Positions 1 to 5,513 of a DNA stretch of 5,513 nt are shown here, one piece after another. A program made the position numbers and the translations under genes. The notes under the pieces are model-generated. The model searched no databases. It saw only the letters and a program-made list of their open reading frames with translations, and had not been told where the DNA came from. Source of the stretch: Deltaproteobacteria bacterium (GTDB lineage Bacteria > Desulfobacterota > Desulfobacteria > Desulfobacterales > UBA11574); contig JAFDBA010000235.1 of assembly GCA_019313505.1 (NCBI GenBank), positions 1-5,513 of the forward strand, in the 5' to 3' direction. Position 1 is the stretch's first letter. Each line of letters begins with the position of its first letter.

Positions 1-2814
1 CTTTCCTCAATACCCGAACCCGAAGCCGTGGAATACGCCTACGGGTTTGTCAAACCTGAAAACGTATCCTGTCCTGCCGTGGTTTCTGCAGGCGGGGAAA
101 CCTTTATGGTATATGTTCTAAACCGTCTGGGACAGATCTCCAACGTTTTGACCGGCAACAAATGTGCTTCAGGAACTGGTGAATTCTTTCTTCAGCAACT
201 TCGGAGAATGAATGTCTCACTTAAAGAGGCCGCCCAGTGGGCCGCTTCCATAGAGCCGTATCCCGTCTCCGGCCGTTGCTCGGTTTTCTGCAAATCCGAC
301 TGCACCCACGCCACCAATAAAGGCATCCCCAAAGCAAAAGTAACCGCCGGTCTTTGCCAGATGATGTCAAGTAAAATCTTAGAGCTTTTAAAAAAGGTGG
401 AAAAAAAGAACATTATGATTACCGGAGGGACGGCTCGCAACCATATGATGATCGAGGGTTTGCGTAAAGAGATTCCCGGTCTGATTGTTCCTCCGGAAGC
501 GCCTTATTTCGAAGCTCTGGGCGCGGCTCTTTGGGGTCTGGAACACGAGACCGCCAAATTCCCCGGTATATCCGGGTTGTTTTGTACTGACGCCGCATCA
601 TTTGACACGCTTGCTCCCTTGCAGCATTTTGAAGACATCGTGGAATTCAAAACCATTGAAAAAGGAACAATCCGTGCTGGCGATACCTGCATATTAGGGC
701 TCGATGTGGGTTCAACCACTACCAAAGCGATCCTTTTGAGAAAAGGGGACAACGCAATCCTGGCAGATGTTTATCTGCGTACTAACGGCGATCCGGTCGG
801 AGCTTCCCGGCAGTGCTATGGTTCTATTTTCAACCAGATTGGTGGGGTTATTGACCCATCGGAAATATCCATTGAAGGGCTGGGTGTATGCGGCTCCGGT
901 CGTCAGATTGCCGGCCTCCATGCTCTCACAGACGGCGTTATCAACGAAATCATCGCCCATGCCGCCGCTGCCGTATATTTTGATCCACAGGTGGACACTA
1001 TTTTTGAAATCGGCGGACAGGACGCCAAATACACTTACATTACCAATGGGGTGGCTTCGGATTATGCCATGAACGAAGCGTGTTCTGCCGGTACCGGGTC
1101 GTTTTTGGAAGAATCCGCATTTGAGACCCTGGGTGTGGCAATGGAAGATATTGCAGATATCGCACTCAAAGGACATCATCCCCCCAACTTCAATGACCAA
1201 TGTGCCGCATTCATCGCCTCTGACATAAAAAATGCCATCCATGAGGGCGTTAAGCACGAGGATATTGTGGCCGGACTGGTCTATTCCATCTGCATGAACT
1301 ACTCGAACCGGGTCAAAGGGAACCGGCCGGTGGGGAAGAAGGTTTTCATGCAAGGGGGCGTCTGTTACAACCGGGCGATCCCGCTGGCCATGGCATCCCT
1401 TGTGGGCAAACCGATCATCGTTCCTCCGGAGCCCGGGCTCATGGGCGCTTTTGGGGTGGCCCTTGAGGTAAAAGAGCGAATTGAAATGGGGTTGATCCAA
1501 AAAAGCCCCTTCGACCTGAAAGTTCTTTCGGATAGAGAGGTCACCTACGGCAAATCATTTACCTGCAAAGGGGGCAAAGAAAAGTGTGACCGGCGGTGTG
1601 AAATTGCCATAATAGAACTTGAGGAAACCAAATACCCCTTTGGCGGCGCCTGTAACCGGTACTACAATTTACGGCACAATATAAAATACAATGTTCAAAA
1701 CCTGGATCTGATCCGGATCCGGCAGCACCTCGTCTTCGAAAAGTACGGCGCAACGGTTATCCCGGAATCCGGTCAAAACTTACCCAAAAGCAACATTAAG
1801 AAATTTCGAGGAAAAATAGGGATTAATCGGAGTTTTATGGTAAACACTTACTATCCTCTTTATTCAACATTTTTCAGCGAACTGGGATTTGAACCGGTTG
1901 TGCCCGATTCCTGCTCTCAGGAAGGAATTGACCAAAGAAACGCCGCGTTTTGTTATCCGGCGGAACTTTCACACGGTTTTTTTCACTCGCTTCTTGAAAT
2001 GGAACATCCTCCGGAATACATTTTTCTGCCTCATTTTAAAGCAATTCCTGCTTTAGACGGAAACTCCAGTTCACAGGTATGTCCTTTTGTTCAGGGGGAA
2101 ACTTTCTATCTTAAAGCCACATTTCGCCAAAAAATAGACGAACTTAAAGGAACAAAAGTTTTAACGCCGCTTCTTGACCTGACAAAAGGACTGGAATCGG
2201 CCAAAAAACCTCTGATTGAAACCGCCATGCAGATGGGAATGAAAAAGAAAGAGGCGGACAAGGCATTCAGGAAAGCACTCGAGCAGCAGATTAAATGCAT
2301 GGCCGAAATGATGGAGATCGGAGAAAAGGCTTTAAAGGAACTGGAATCCGACCCGGATAAGACAGCAGTCGTAATTTTCGGCCGGTCATACAACGGATTT
2401 GTTGAAGAGGCCCACATGGGTATTCCTCACAAACTGGCATCCAGAGGCATCCTGGTTATACCGTTCGATTTTCTCCTGTTTAACAATGAAAAATCAAAGC
2501 GCCACATGTATTGGGGAATGGGTCAGCGTATCCTTCAGGCCGCCAGGATAGTTAAACGGCATCCCCAACTTTTCGGAACTTTTATAACCAACTTTTCCTG
2601 CGGCCCGGATTCGTTCATTATCGGATATTTCCGGGATATCATGGGACGTAAACCTTCCCTGACCCTTGAACTGGACAGTCACACTGCCGACGCCGGTTTG
2701 GAAACCAGGGTTGAAGCTTTCTTAGATATTATTGCTGCTTACCGGCAGTTGTTGGCAGAACGCCCGGACAATAATGGGAAACGGTATGGCCAATGTGATT
2801 ACATCTTCGGGTGA
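1..2814 (+). CDS. Large acyl-CoA dehydratase/reductase activase-type protein, 5' end cut off by the window
   Basis: This is the 3' part of a large BcrAD/BadFG-type ATPase (archerase) fused to a dehydratase-like module. The frame is open to base 1. The GTG at 28 is an internal codon, because the first ATPase domain lacks its phosphate-1 motif there. Residues below count from 28. Residues 1-175 are the end of ASKHA domain 1, with KCASGTG (45-51), C84 and MITGGTARN (130-138). Residues 222-485 are a complete ASKHA domain 2, with LGLDVGSTTTKAILL (223-237), EIGGQDAKY (327-335), NEACSAGTG (349-357), C392 and MQGGVCYNRA (441-450). The pairs C46/C84 and C352/C392 match the spacing of the two HgdC cysteines that bind the bridging [4Fe-4S] cluster. 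Residues 513-542 carry four cysteines. Residues 596-900 resemble DUF2229/HGD-D, with C629, C642 and C685. Predicted role: cytoplasmic ATP-driven low-potential electron transfer. Substrate unknown. The family is certain; that the protein activates a dehydratase is inferred. Confidence 0.9.
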   Translation, partial: LSSIPEPEAVEYAYGFVKPENVSCPAVVSAGGETFMVYVLNRLGQISNVLTGNKCASGTGEFFLQQLRRMNVSLKEAAQWAASIEPYPVSGRCSVFCKSDCTHATNKGIPKAKVTAGLCQMMSSKILELLKKVEKKNIMITGGTARNHMMIEGLRKEIPGLIVPPEAPYFEALGAALWGLEHETAKFPGISGLFCTDAASFDTLAPLQHFEDIVEFKTIEKGTIRAGDTCILGLDVGSTTTKAILLRKGDNAILADVYLRTNGDPVGASRQCYGSIFNQIGGVIDPSEISIEGLGVCGSGRQIAGLHALTDGVINEIIAHAAAAVYFDPQVDTIFEIGGQDAKYTYITNGVASDYAMNEACSAGTGSFLEESAFETLGVAMEDIADIALKGHHPPNFNDQCAAFIASDIKNAIHEGVKHEDIVAGLVYSICMNYSNRVKGNRPVGKKVFMQGGVCYNRAIPLAMASLVGKPIIVPPEPGLMGAFGVALEVKERIEMGLIQKSPFDLKVLSDREVTYGKSFTCKGGKEKCDRRCEIAIIELEETKYPFGGACNRYYNLRHNIKYNVQNLDLIRIRQHLVFEKYGATVIPESGQNLPKSNIKKFRGKIGINRSFMVNTYYPLYSTFFSELGFEPVVPDSCSQEGIDQRNAAFCYPAELSHGFFHSLLEMEHPPEYIFLPHFKAIPALDGNSSSQVCPFVQGETFYLKATFRQKIDELKGTKVLTPLLDLTKGLESAKKPLIETAMQMGMKKKEADKAFRKALEQQIKCMAEMMEIGEKALKELESDPDKTAVVIFGRSYNGFVEEAHMGIPHKLASRGILVIPFDFLLFNNEKSKRHMYWGMGQRILQAARIVKRHPQLFGTFITNFSCGPDSFIIGYFRDIMGRKPSLTLELDSHTADAGLETRVEAFLDIIAAYRQLLAERPDNNGKRYGQCDYIFG

Positions 2815-4102
2815 GACACTGCCCATGACCGACCCGCGCGTACAAATTCTGATTCCGTCAATGGGCAAATTTGCCACAGAAGCATTGGCGGCTGTATTTC
2901 GTGGAAAAGGTCTTAATGCTTTAGCCCATCCCCCATCCGACGAAGCAGTGCTAAAAATAGGACGTGCAAACACATCCTGCAAAGAGTGCCTACCGCTTAT
3001 ACTCACCACAGGAACGCTGCTCAACTATCTTCAAAACGAAAAAAAAGACGGTAACATTCTGGTTTACTTTATGCCTACCGGTTCTGGTCCATGTCGCTTC
3101 GGCCAGTATCAAATCTTCATGGAAGACCTGGTGAGAAGACTTGAAATTCCAAATGTAGCCCTCTTTTCGCTCACGTCTGAAAATTCTTACGCAGGATGGG
3201 GGAACAACTTCCAGCTAAAAGTATGGTGGGGAATCATAGTATCCGATGCCATGGAAGACATCAGATCGATGATACTGGCCAATGCCACAGATGTTGGAGC
3301 TGCAATAAGCATATTAGATCAAGAGTGGGATTTAATCATTGGTCAATTCGAAAAAGGAGATTTTGCTCCCCTGGAAAAACAGCTTGACTCTACCGCACAG
3401 CTTATCAAACGGATTCACATGAAGCACCCTATAGAAGAAATGCCCACTATCGCCCTTGTTGGCGAGATATTTGTGCGAAGGGATGGATTGTCCCGCCAGT
3501 ATTTAACAGAGCGTCTCGCAGAAAAAGGGTTCGCTACCATCTGTTCTCCCATTGCCGAGTGGATACTATATACCGACTTTCTGGTGGACAAAGGGCTTGT
3601 AGATTGCAAGATGACAAAAATGGAGAAGCTGGCGTTCATTGTCAAAAAGAAATTCATGGCCCGGCGCGAAAAGCGTATCAAGTCGATACTTTCAAAAACA
3701 GGTATGGTTCATATAGAGCCACTTGATGTCAAAGCAATAGTAAATAACGCCATTCCATATATATCACCGAACCTGGCCGGTGAAGCCATTCTGACAGTGG
3801 GTAGCTCCCTAACCGAAATAGTCTCACACGCATGTGGCGTGATCGCCATCGGTCCCTTTGGCTGCATGCCCAACCGTCTGTCAGAGGCCATACTTAATGA
3901 GGCCATGAACCGTGAAGGAAAACTGGCAACCAATCCGAAGAATGGCCGGCTTCGAGCAGCACTGGCAAATATTGATGACCTTCCTTTTCTGGCAATTGAA
4001 AGTGACGGTTCTCCTTTTCCTCAGGTAATCAATGCAAAACTGGAAACATTCTGTTTGCGAGCGGAGCGATTACATAACATTATGCTGGAAGTAGGCAACT
4101 AA
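2786..4102 (+). CDS. C-terminal HgdB-like module of the activase/dehydratase protein, as a separate overlapping reading frame
   Basis: This 438-residue protein matches, from memory, the C-terminal part of the roughly 1400-residue fused activase proteins of anaerobes. Visible motifs are TDPRVQILIPSMG (15-27), ANTSCKECLPLILTTG (61-76; C65, C68), PTGSGPCRFGQY (97-108; C103), SLTSENSYAG (128-137), GEIFVRRDGLSRQYLTERL (226-244), SHACGVIAIGPFGCMPNRL (347-365; C350, C360) and ESDGSPFPQ (405-413). The cysteines are candidate Fe-S ligands; the fold is probably HgdB-like. It acts in the cytoplasm with the upstream product, in cis or as a partner subunit. I chose ATG 2786 because GGGA lies 6 bases upstream and family-like sequence begins just after. 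ATG 2774, ATG 2825 (weak GGTGAG upstream) and TTG 2732 remain possible. The 29-base overlap with the upstream gene suggests translational coupling. Alternatively the two are one gene broken by a frameshift. Confidence 0.85.
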   Translation: MANVITSSGETLPMTDPRVQILIPSMGKFATEALAAVFRGKGLNALAHPPSDEAVLKIGRANTSCKECLPLILTTGTLLNYLQNEKKDGNILVYFMPTGSGPCRFGQYQIFMEDLVRRLEIPNVALFSLTSENSYAGWGNNFQLKVWWGIIVSDAMEDIRSMILANATDVGAAISILDQEWDLIIGQFEKGDFAPLEKQLDSTAQLIKRIHMKHPIEEMPTIALVGEIFVRRDGLSRQYLTERLAEKGFATICSPIAEWILYTDFLVDKGLVDCKMTKMEKLAFIVKKKFMARREKRIKSILSKTGMVHIEPLDVKAIVNNAIPYISPNLAGEAILTVGSSLTEIVSHACGVIAIGPFGCMPNRLSEAILNEAMNREGKLATNPKNGRLRAALANIDDLPFLAIESDGSPFPQVINAKLETFCLRAERLHNIMLEVGN

Positions 4103-4129
4103 TTGGAAGGGCTATGGCTTATAATTTTC

Positions 4130-4156
4130 TTGACAATACAATATTAAATGCATAAT
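4130..4156 (+). promoter_or_regulatory. Candidate sigma-70-type promoter for the U32 gene
   Basis: A perfect -35 hexamer TTGACA (4130-4135) is followed after 15 bases by CATAAT (4151-4156), five of six matches to the -10 consensus. Reading the -10 as ATAATT (4152-4157) gives a 16-base spacer and a TG one base upstream, like an extended -10. The flanks are AT-rich. Transcription would start near 4163 and give a leader of about 115 bases before the ATG at 4280. This suggests that the U32 gene can be transcribed independently of the activase genes. The 15-base spacer is short, so the site is plausible rather than certain. Confidence 0.5.
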
Positions 4157-4189
4157 TTTCTATGTTTGAGAATTTGTGCTGGTTACTAA

Positions 4190-4201
4190 AACAATATTGT
4201 T
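4190..4201. promoter_or_regulatory. 12-bp perfect palindrome, possible operator
   Basis: AACAATATTGTT is a perfect inverted repeat about 30 bases downstream of the candidate start site. Its left part, ACAATATT, recurs at 4138-4145 inside the promoter spacer. A dimeric repressor could use one full and one partial site here. In AT-rich DNA a 12-bp palindrome can arise by chance, and no regulator gene is in the window, so the function is a guess. Confidence 0.3.
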
Positions 4202-4261
4202 AAATTTATAACTTGCATCCTCTACAATTAAATTTTAAGTGCCGGGGGAAAAACCGGTGAG

Positions 4262-4269
4262 TAAGGAGG
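4262..4269 (+). promoter_or_regulatory. Strong Shine-Dalgarno sequence of the U32 gene
   Basis: TAAGGAGG is fully complementary to the usual 3' end of 16S rRNA and lies 10 bases before the ATG at 4280. It fixes the start codon and predicts efficient initiation, in contrast to the poor ribosome binding sites at the activase junction. Confidence 0.85.
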
Positions 4270-4279
4270 GTTCAACACC

Positions 4280-5305
4280 ATGAATGAATTGCTGGCTCCT
4301 GGCGGAAGTCTTGCGATGGTTAATGCCGTTTTTGAAAGCGGCGCCAATGCCGTATATGTGGGAGCAAAAGGTTTCAGCCGCAGAAAATGCGTTTGGGAAC
4401 TGGAAGACAGTGAGATTAGAGATGCGGTGCGTATTGCAAACGGCCATGACGGCAAGGTTCGGGTTGCAATTAACGCGGAAATACAGGAAAAACATTTTAT
4501 CCGTGTATTGAGTAAAGTCGCCAAATGGGCTCAATATGGCGTAGAAGGGGTTATCGCCAAAACCCCCGAACTTATACGACTTATTAAACGCAACTATCCT
4601 GACTTGATCATCCATGCAAGTGTGGGCTGTAACATCCAAACCCGGGAACAGATGGAATATTATCGTGATGCCGGTGCCACACAAATTGTTGCCAGTACCG
4701 AAATCGACACCGTGGAAAATTTGAGCAAGTTCAAAAAAGCGGCTGATGAAGTCGGCGTTTTGACTGAAATACTGATTCATGGCAACCGATGCATCGGTGG
4801 TGTGGGCAATTGCCTGTTCCATGAATTTACCAGAGATTCATATATAAAGAAAATTCACCACGATGAGGACGGCAATGAAATCGTTGAATACGAAGGATGG
4901 CCGGACAGAAGCGGCAGTTGCTTTCGTTTCTGTTTGTTAACTGAAGCTCAGCGTGAAAAACTAATGCGGCGCAAGAAAAAGAGCGTTGAGGAAATCGCCA
5001 GCATAAATAAAAAAATCCGCCACAGGCCGAATACCGCCTTTGCCATCAGGGGTGAAGAGCTGAAACAATATGTTGACCTGGGTTTACGGACCATTAAAGT
5101 ACAGGGGCGCGAATATCCTATCCGCTTGATTTCAGAGATGATACAAGCGTATCGCCTTCTCATAGACGGATATGTGAAGGGGAAAAATTCCGATGATCCG
5201 GAAATGTCGGATGCAAATGAAAATATTCGTCATCTGGCACAGGATAGGGACCGGGCCCGCATGGAAAAAACCCGAGAACTTCATCAACAGATCAAAGGGA
5301 TTTAG
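4280..5305 (+). CDS. Peptidase U32 family protein, single-domain, likely Fe-S enzyme
   Basis: The 341-residue product opens with the U32 signature ELLAPGGSLAMVNAVFESGANAVYVG (begins at residue 3; E19, G21, A22 and Y26 conserved). It continues as a TIM-barrel-like domain with INAEIQ (64-69), GVEGVIAKTPELI (87-99), HASVGCNIQT (112-121) and the family-typical TIKVQGRE (271-278). Length is close to E. coli UbiU and UbiV and well short of two-domain RlhA. Cysteines are C37, C117, C171, C178, C214 and C218. C171-x6-C178 matches the U32 cluster pair, and C214/C218 match the following CxxxC. The cysteine usually found in an SKDLC-like stretch is replaced by RGEEL (257-261). A charged insert (about 185-208) separates the pairs, and the tail (300-341) is highly charged. 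Characterised members are oxygen-independent hydroxylases (UbiU/UbiV, TrhP, RlhA); others are called proteases. The substrate here is unknown. The start is fixed by TAAGGAGG 10 bases upstream. Confidence 0.92.
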   Translation: MNELLAPGGSLAMVNAVFESGANAVYVGAKGFSRRKCVWELEDSEIRDAVRIANGHDGKVRVAINAEIQEKHFIRVLSKVAKWAQYGVEGVIAKTPELIRLIKRNYPDLIIHASVGCNIQTREQMEYYRDAGATQIVASTEIDTVENLSKFKKAADEVGVLTEILIHGNRCIGGVGNCLFHEFTRDSYIKKIHHDEDGNEIVEYEGWPDRSGSCFRFCLLTEAQREKLMRRKKKSVEEIASINKKIRHRPNTAFAIRGEELKQYVDLGLRTIKVQGREYPIRLISEMIQAYRLLIDGYVKGKNSDDPEMSDANENIRHLAQDRDRARMEKTRELHQQIKGI

Positions 5306-5315
5306 GTGCCTAATA

Positions 5316-5346
5316 ATTGAATATTTTCGATTGAATATTGAATATT
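5316..5346 (+). repeat. Short 7-bp tandem repeat (ATTGAAT)
   Basis: Units begin at 5316 (ATTGAAT), 5323 (ATTTTCG, degenerate), 5330 (ATTGAAT) and 5337 (ATTGAAT), and end with a partial ATT. The array starts 11 bases after the U32 stop codon. It may be slippage in AT-rich DNA or a cluster of protein-binding sites. No gene lies in the rest of the 208-base segment after 5305. Confidence 0.6.
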
Positions 5347-5440
5347 TGTAATAGTTTGGATGATATGAAAACAAATCGATTTCAAAAGAGCTTCGGGTGT
5401 GATTAAATTTTATGCTGGAAACTGTTTGAGTGGATTATGG

Positions 5441-5473
5441 ATCGTTATGAAAGAACCACAAACGATTTTATTT
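5441..5473 (+). terminator. Weak terminator-like hairpin downstream of the U32 gene
   Basis: ATCGTT (5441-5446) can pair with AACGAT (5461-5466) around a 14-base loop, with two further G-T pairs at the base. The stem is followed at once by TTTATTT. The stem is short and AT-rich, so it would be a poor intrinsic terminator. It is listed because it is the only stem plus T-rich tract that I see between the U32 stop and the right edge. Confidence 0.22.
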
Positions 5474-5513
5474 AAGAAAGAAAAACCCTCTTAAAACAAA
5501 AACCTTTATTAAT

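Noticed and set aside
28..30. GTG as the real start of the large activase gene
   Set aside because: The frame is open upstream to base 1, no Shine-Dalgarno sequence is visible, and the preceding residues (SSIPEPEA) look like the family's conserved stretch before the first cluster cysteine. A start here would remove half of the first ATPase domain.
712..1500. 262-codon minus-strand open frame opposite the second ATPase domain
   Set aside because: It lies wholly antisense to strongly conserved ASKHA motifs, and its translation shows no recognisable domain. Open antisense frames are common opposite well-biased coding DNA.
2776..2782. GGGAAAC as a programmed -1 frameshift site
   Set aside because: The codon register is GGG AAA C rather than G GGA AAC, and the shift needed to reach the downstream frame is +1, not -1.
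4103..4130. Intrinsic terminator after the second gene
   Set aside because: The only pairing (around AAGGGCTATGGCTT) is too short and mismatched, and no proper T-tract follows it.
4235..4822. 195-codon minus-strand open frame opposite the U32 gene
   Set aside because: It is antisense to the conserved U32 signature region and its product is not recognisable. The plus-strand gene has a perfect Shine-Dalgarno sequence and clear family motifs.
5366..5384. AAATCGATTT palindrome and TGAAA/TTTCA pairing as a regulatory hairpin
   Set aside because: The stems are very short, AT-rich and mutually exclusive; chance is the simplest explanation.

Overview
The window is about 5.5 kb of anaerobe-type DNA with three tightly packed plus-strand genes and two AT-rich gaps. 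The coding DNA is of moderate G+C and the gaps are clearly AT-rich. A large oxygen-sensitive ATP-driven activase/dehydratase-type ('archerase') system next to a peptidase U32 protein points to a strict anaerobe. From remembered similarity of the activase proteins I favour a sulfate-reducing or related Desulfobacterota lineage. This is an inference; no rRNA or marker gene is present to confirm it.

Layout. Positions 1-2814 hold the 3' part of a very large gene already open at the left edge. It encodes the end of one BcrAD/BadFG-type ASKHA ATPase domain, a complete second such domain, a four-cysteine linker and a DUF2229/HGD-D-like module. Overlapping its end in another frame, about 2786-4102 encodes the C-terminal module that is usually fused to the same polypeptide in relatives. 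The gene is therefore either naturally split and translationally coupled, or interrupted by a one-base frameshift at a module boundary. Positions 4103-4279 are an AT-rich intergenic region with a good sigma-70-like promoter, a 12-bp perfect palindrome and a perfect Shine-Dalgarno sequence. Positions 4280-5305 encode a single-domain U32-family protein with Fe-S-type cysteines. Positions 5306-5513 contain no gene that I can support, only a short 7-bp tandem repeat and a weak terminator-like hairpin.

How the parts may work together. In characterised archerase systems (2-hydroxyacyl-CoA dehydratases, benzoyl-CoA reductases, double-cubane cluster proteins) an ASKHA ATPase with a dimer-bridging [4Fe-4S] cluster hydrolyses ATP to push a low-potential electron into a partner with HgdB-like folds. 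Here donor-like and acceptor-like modules are encoded side by side in one transcription unit. No substrate can be assigned. The U32 gene has its own promoter and may be only a neighbour. Characterised U32 proteins carry Fe-S clusters and carry out oxygen-independent hydroxylations (UbiU/UbiV, TrhP, RlhA), so a redox link to the archerase is possible but unproven.
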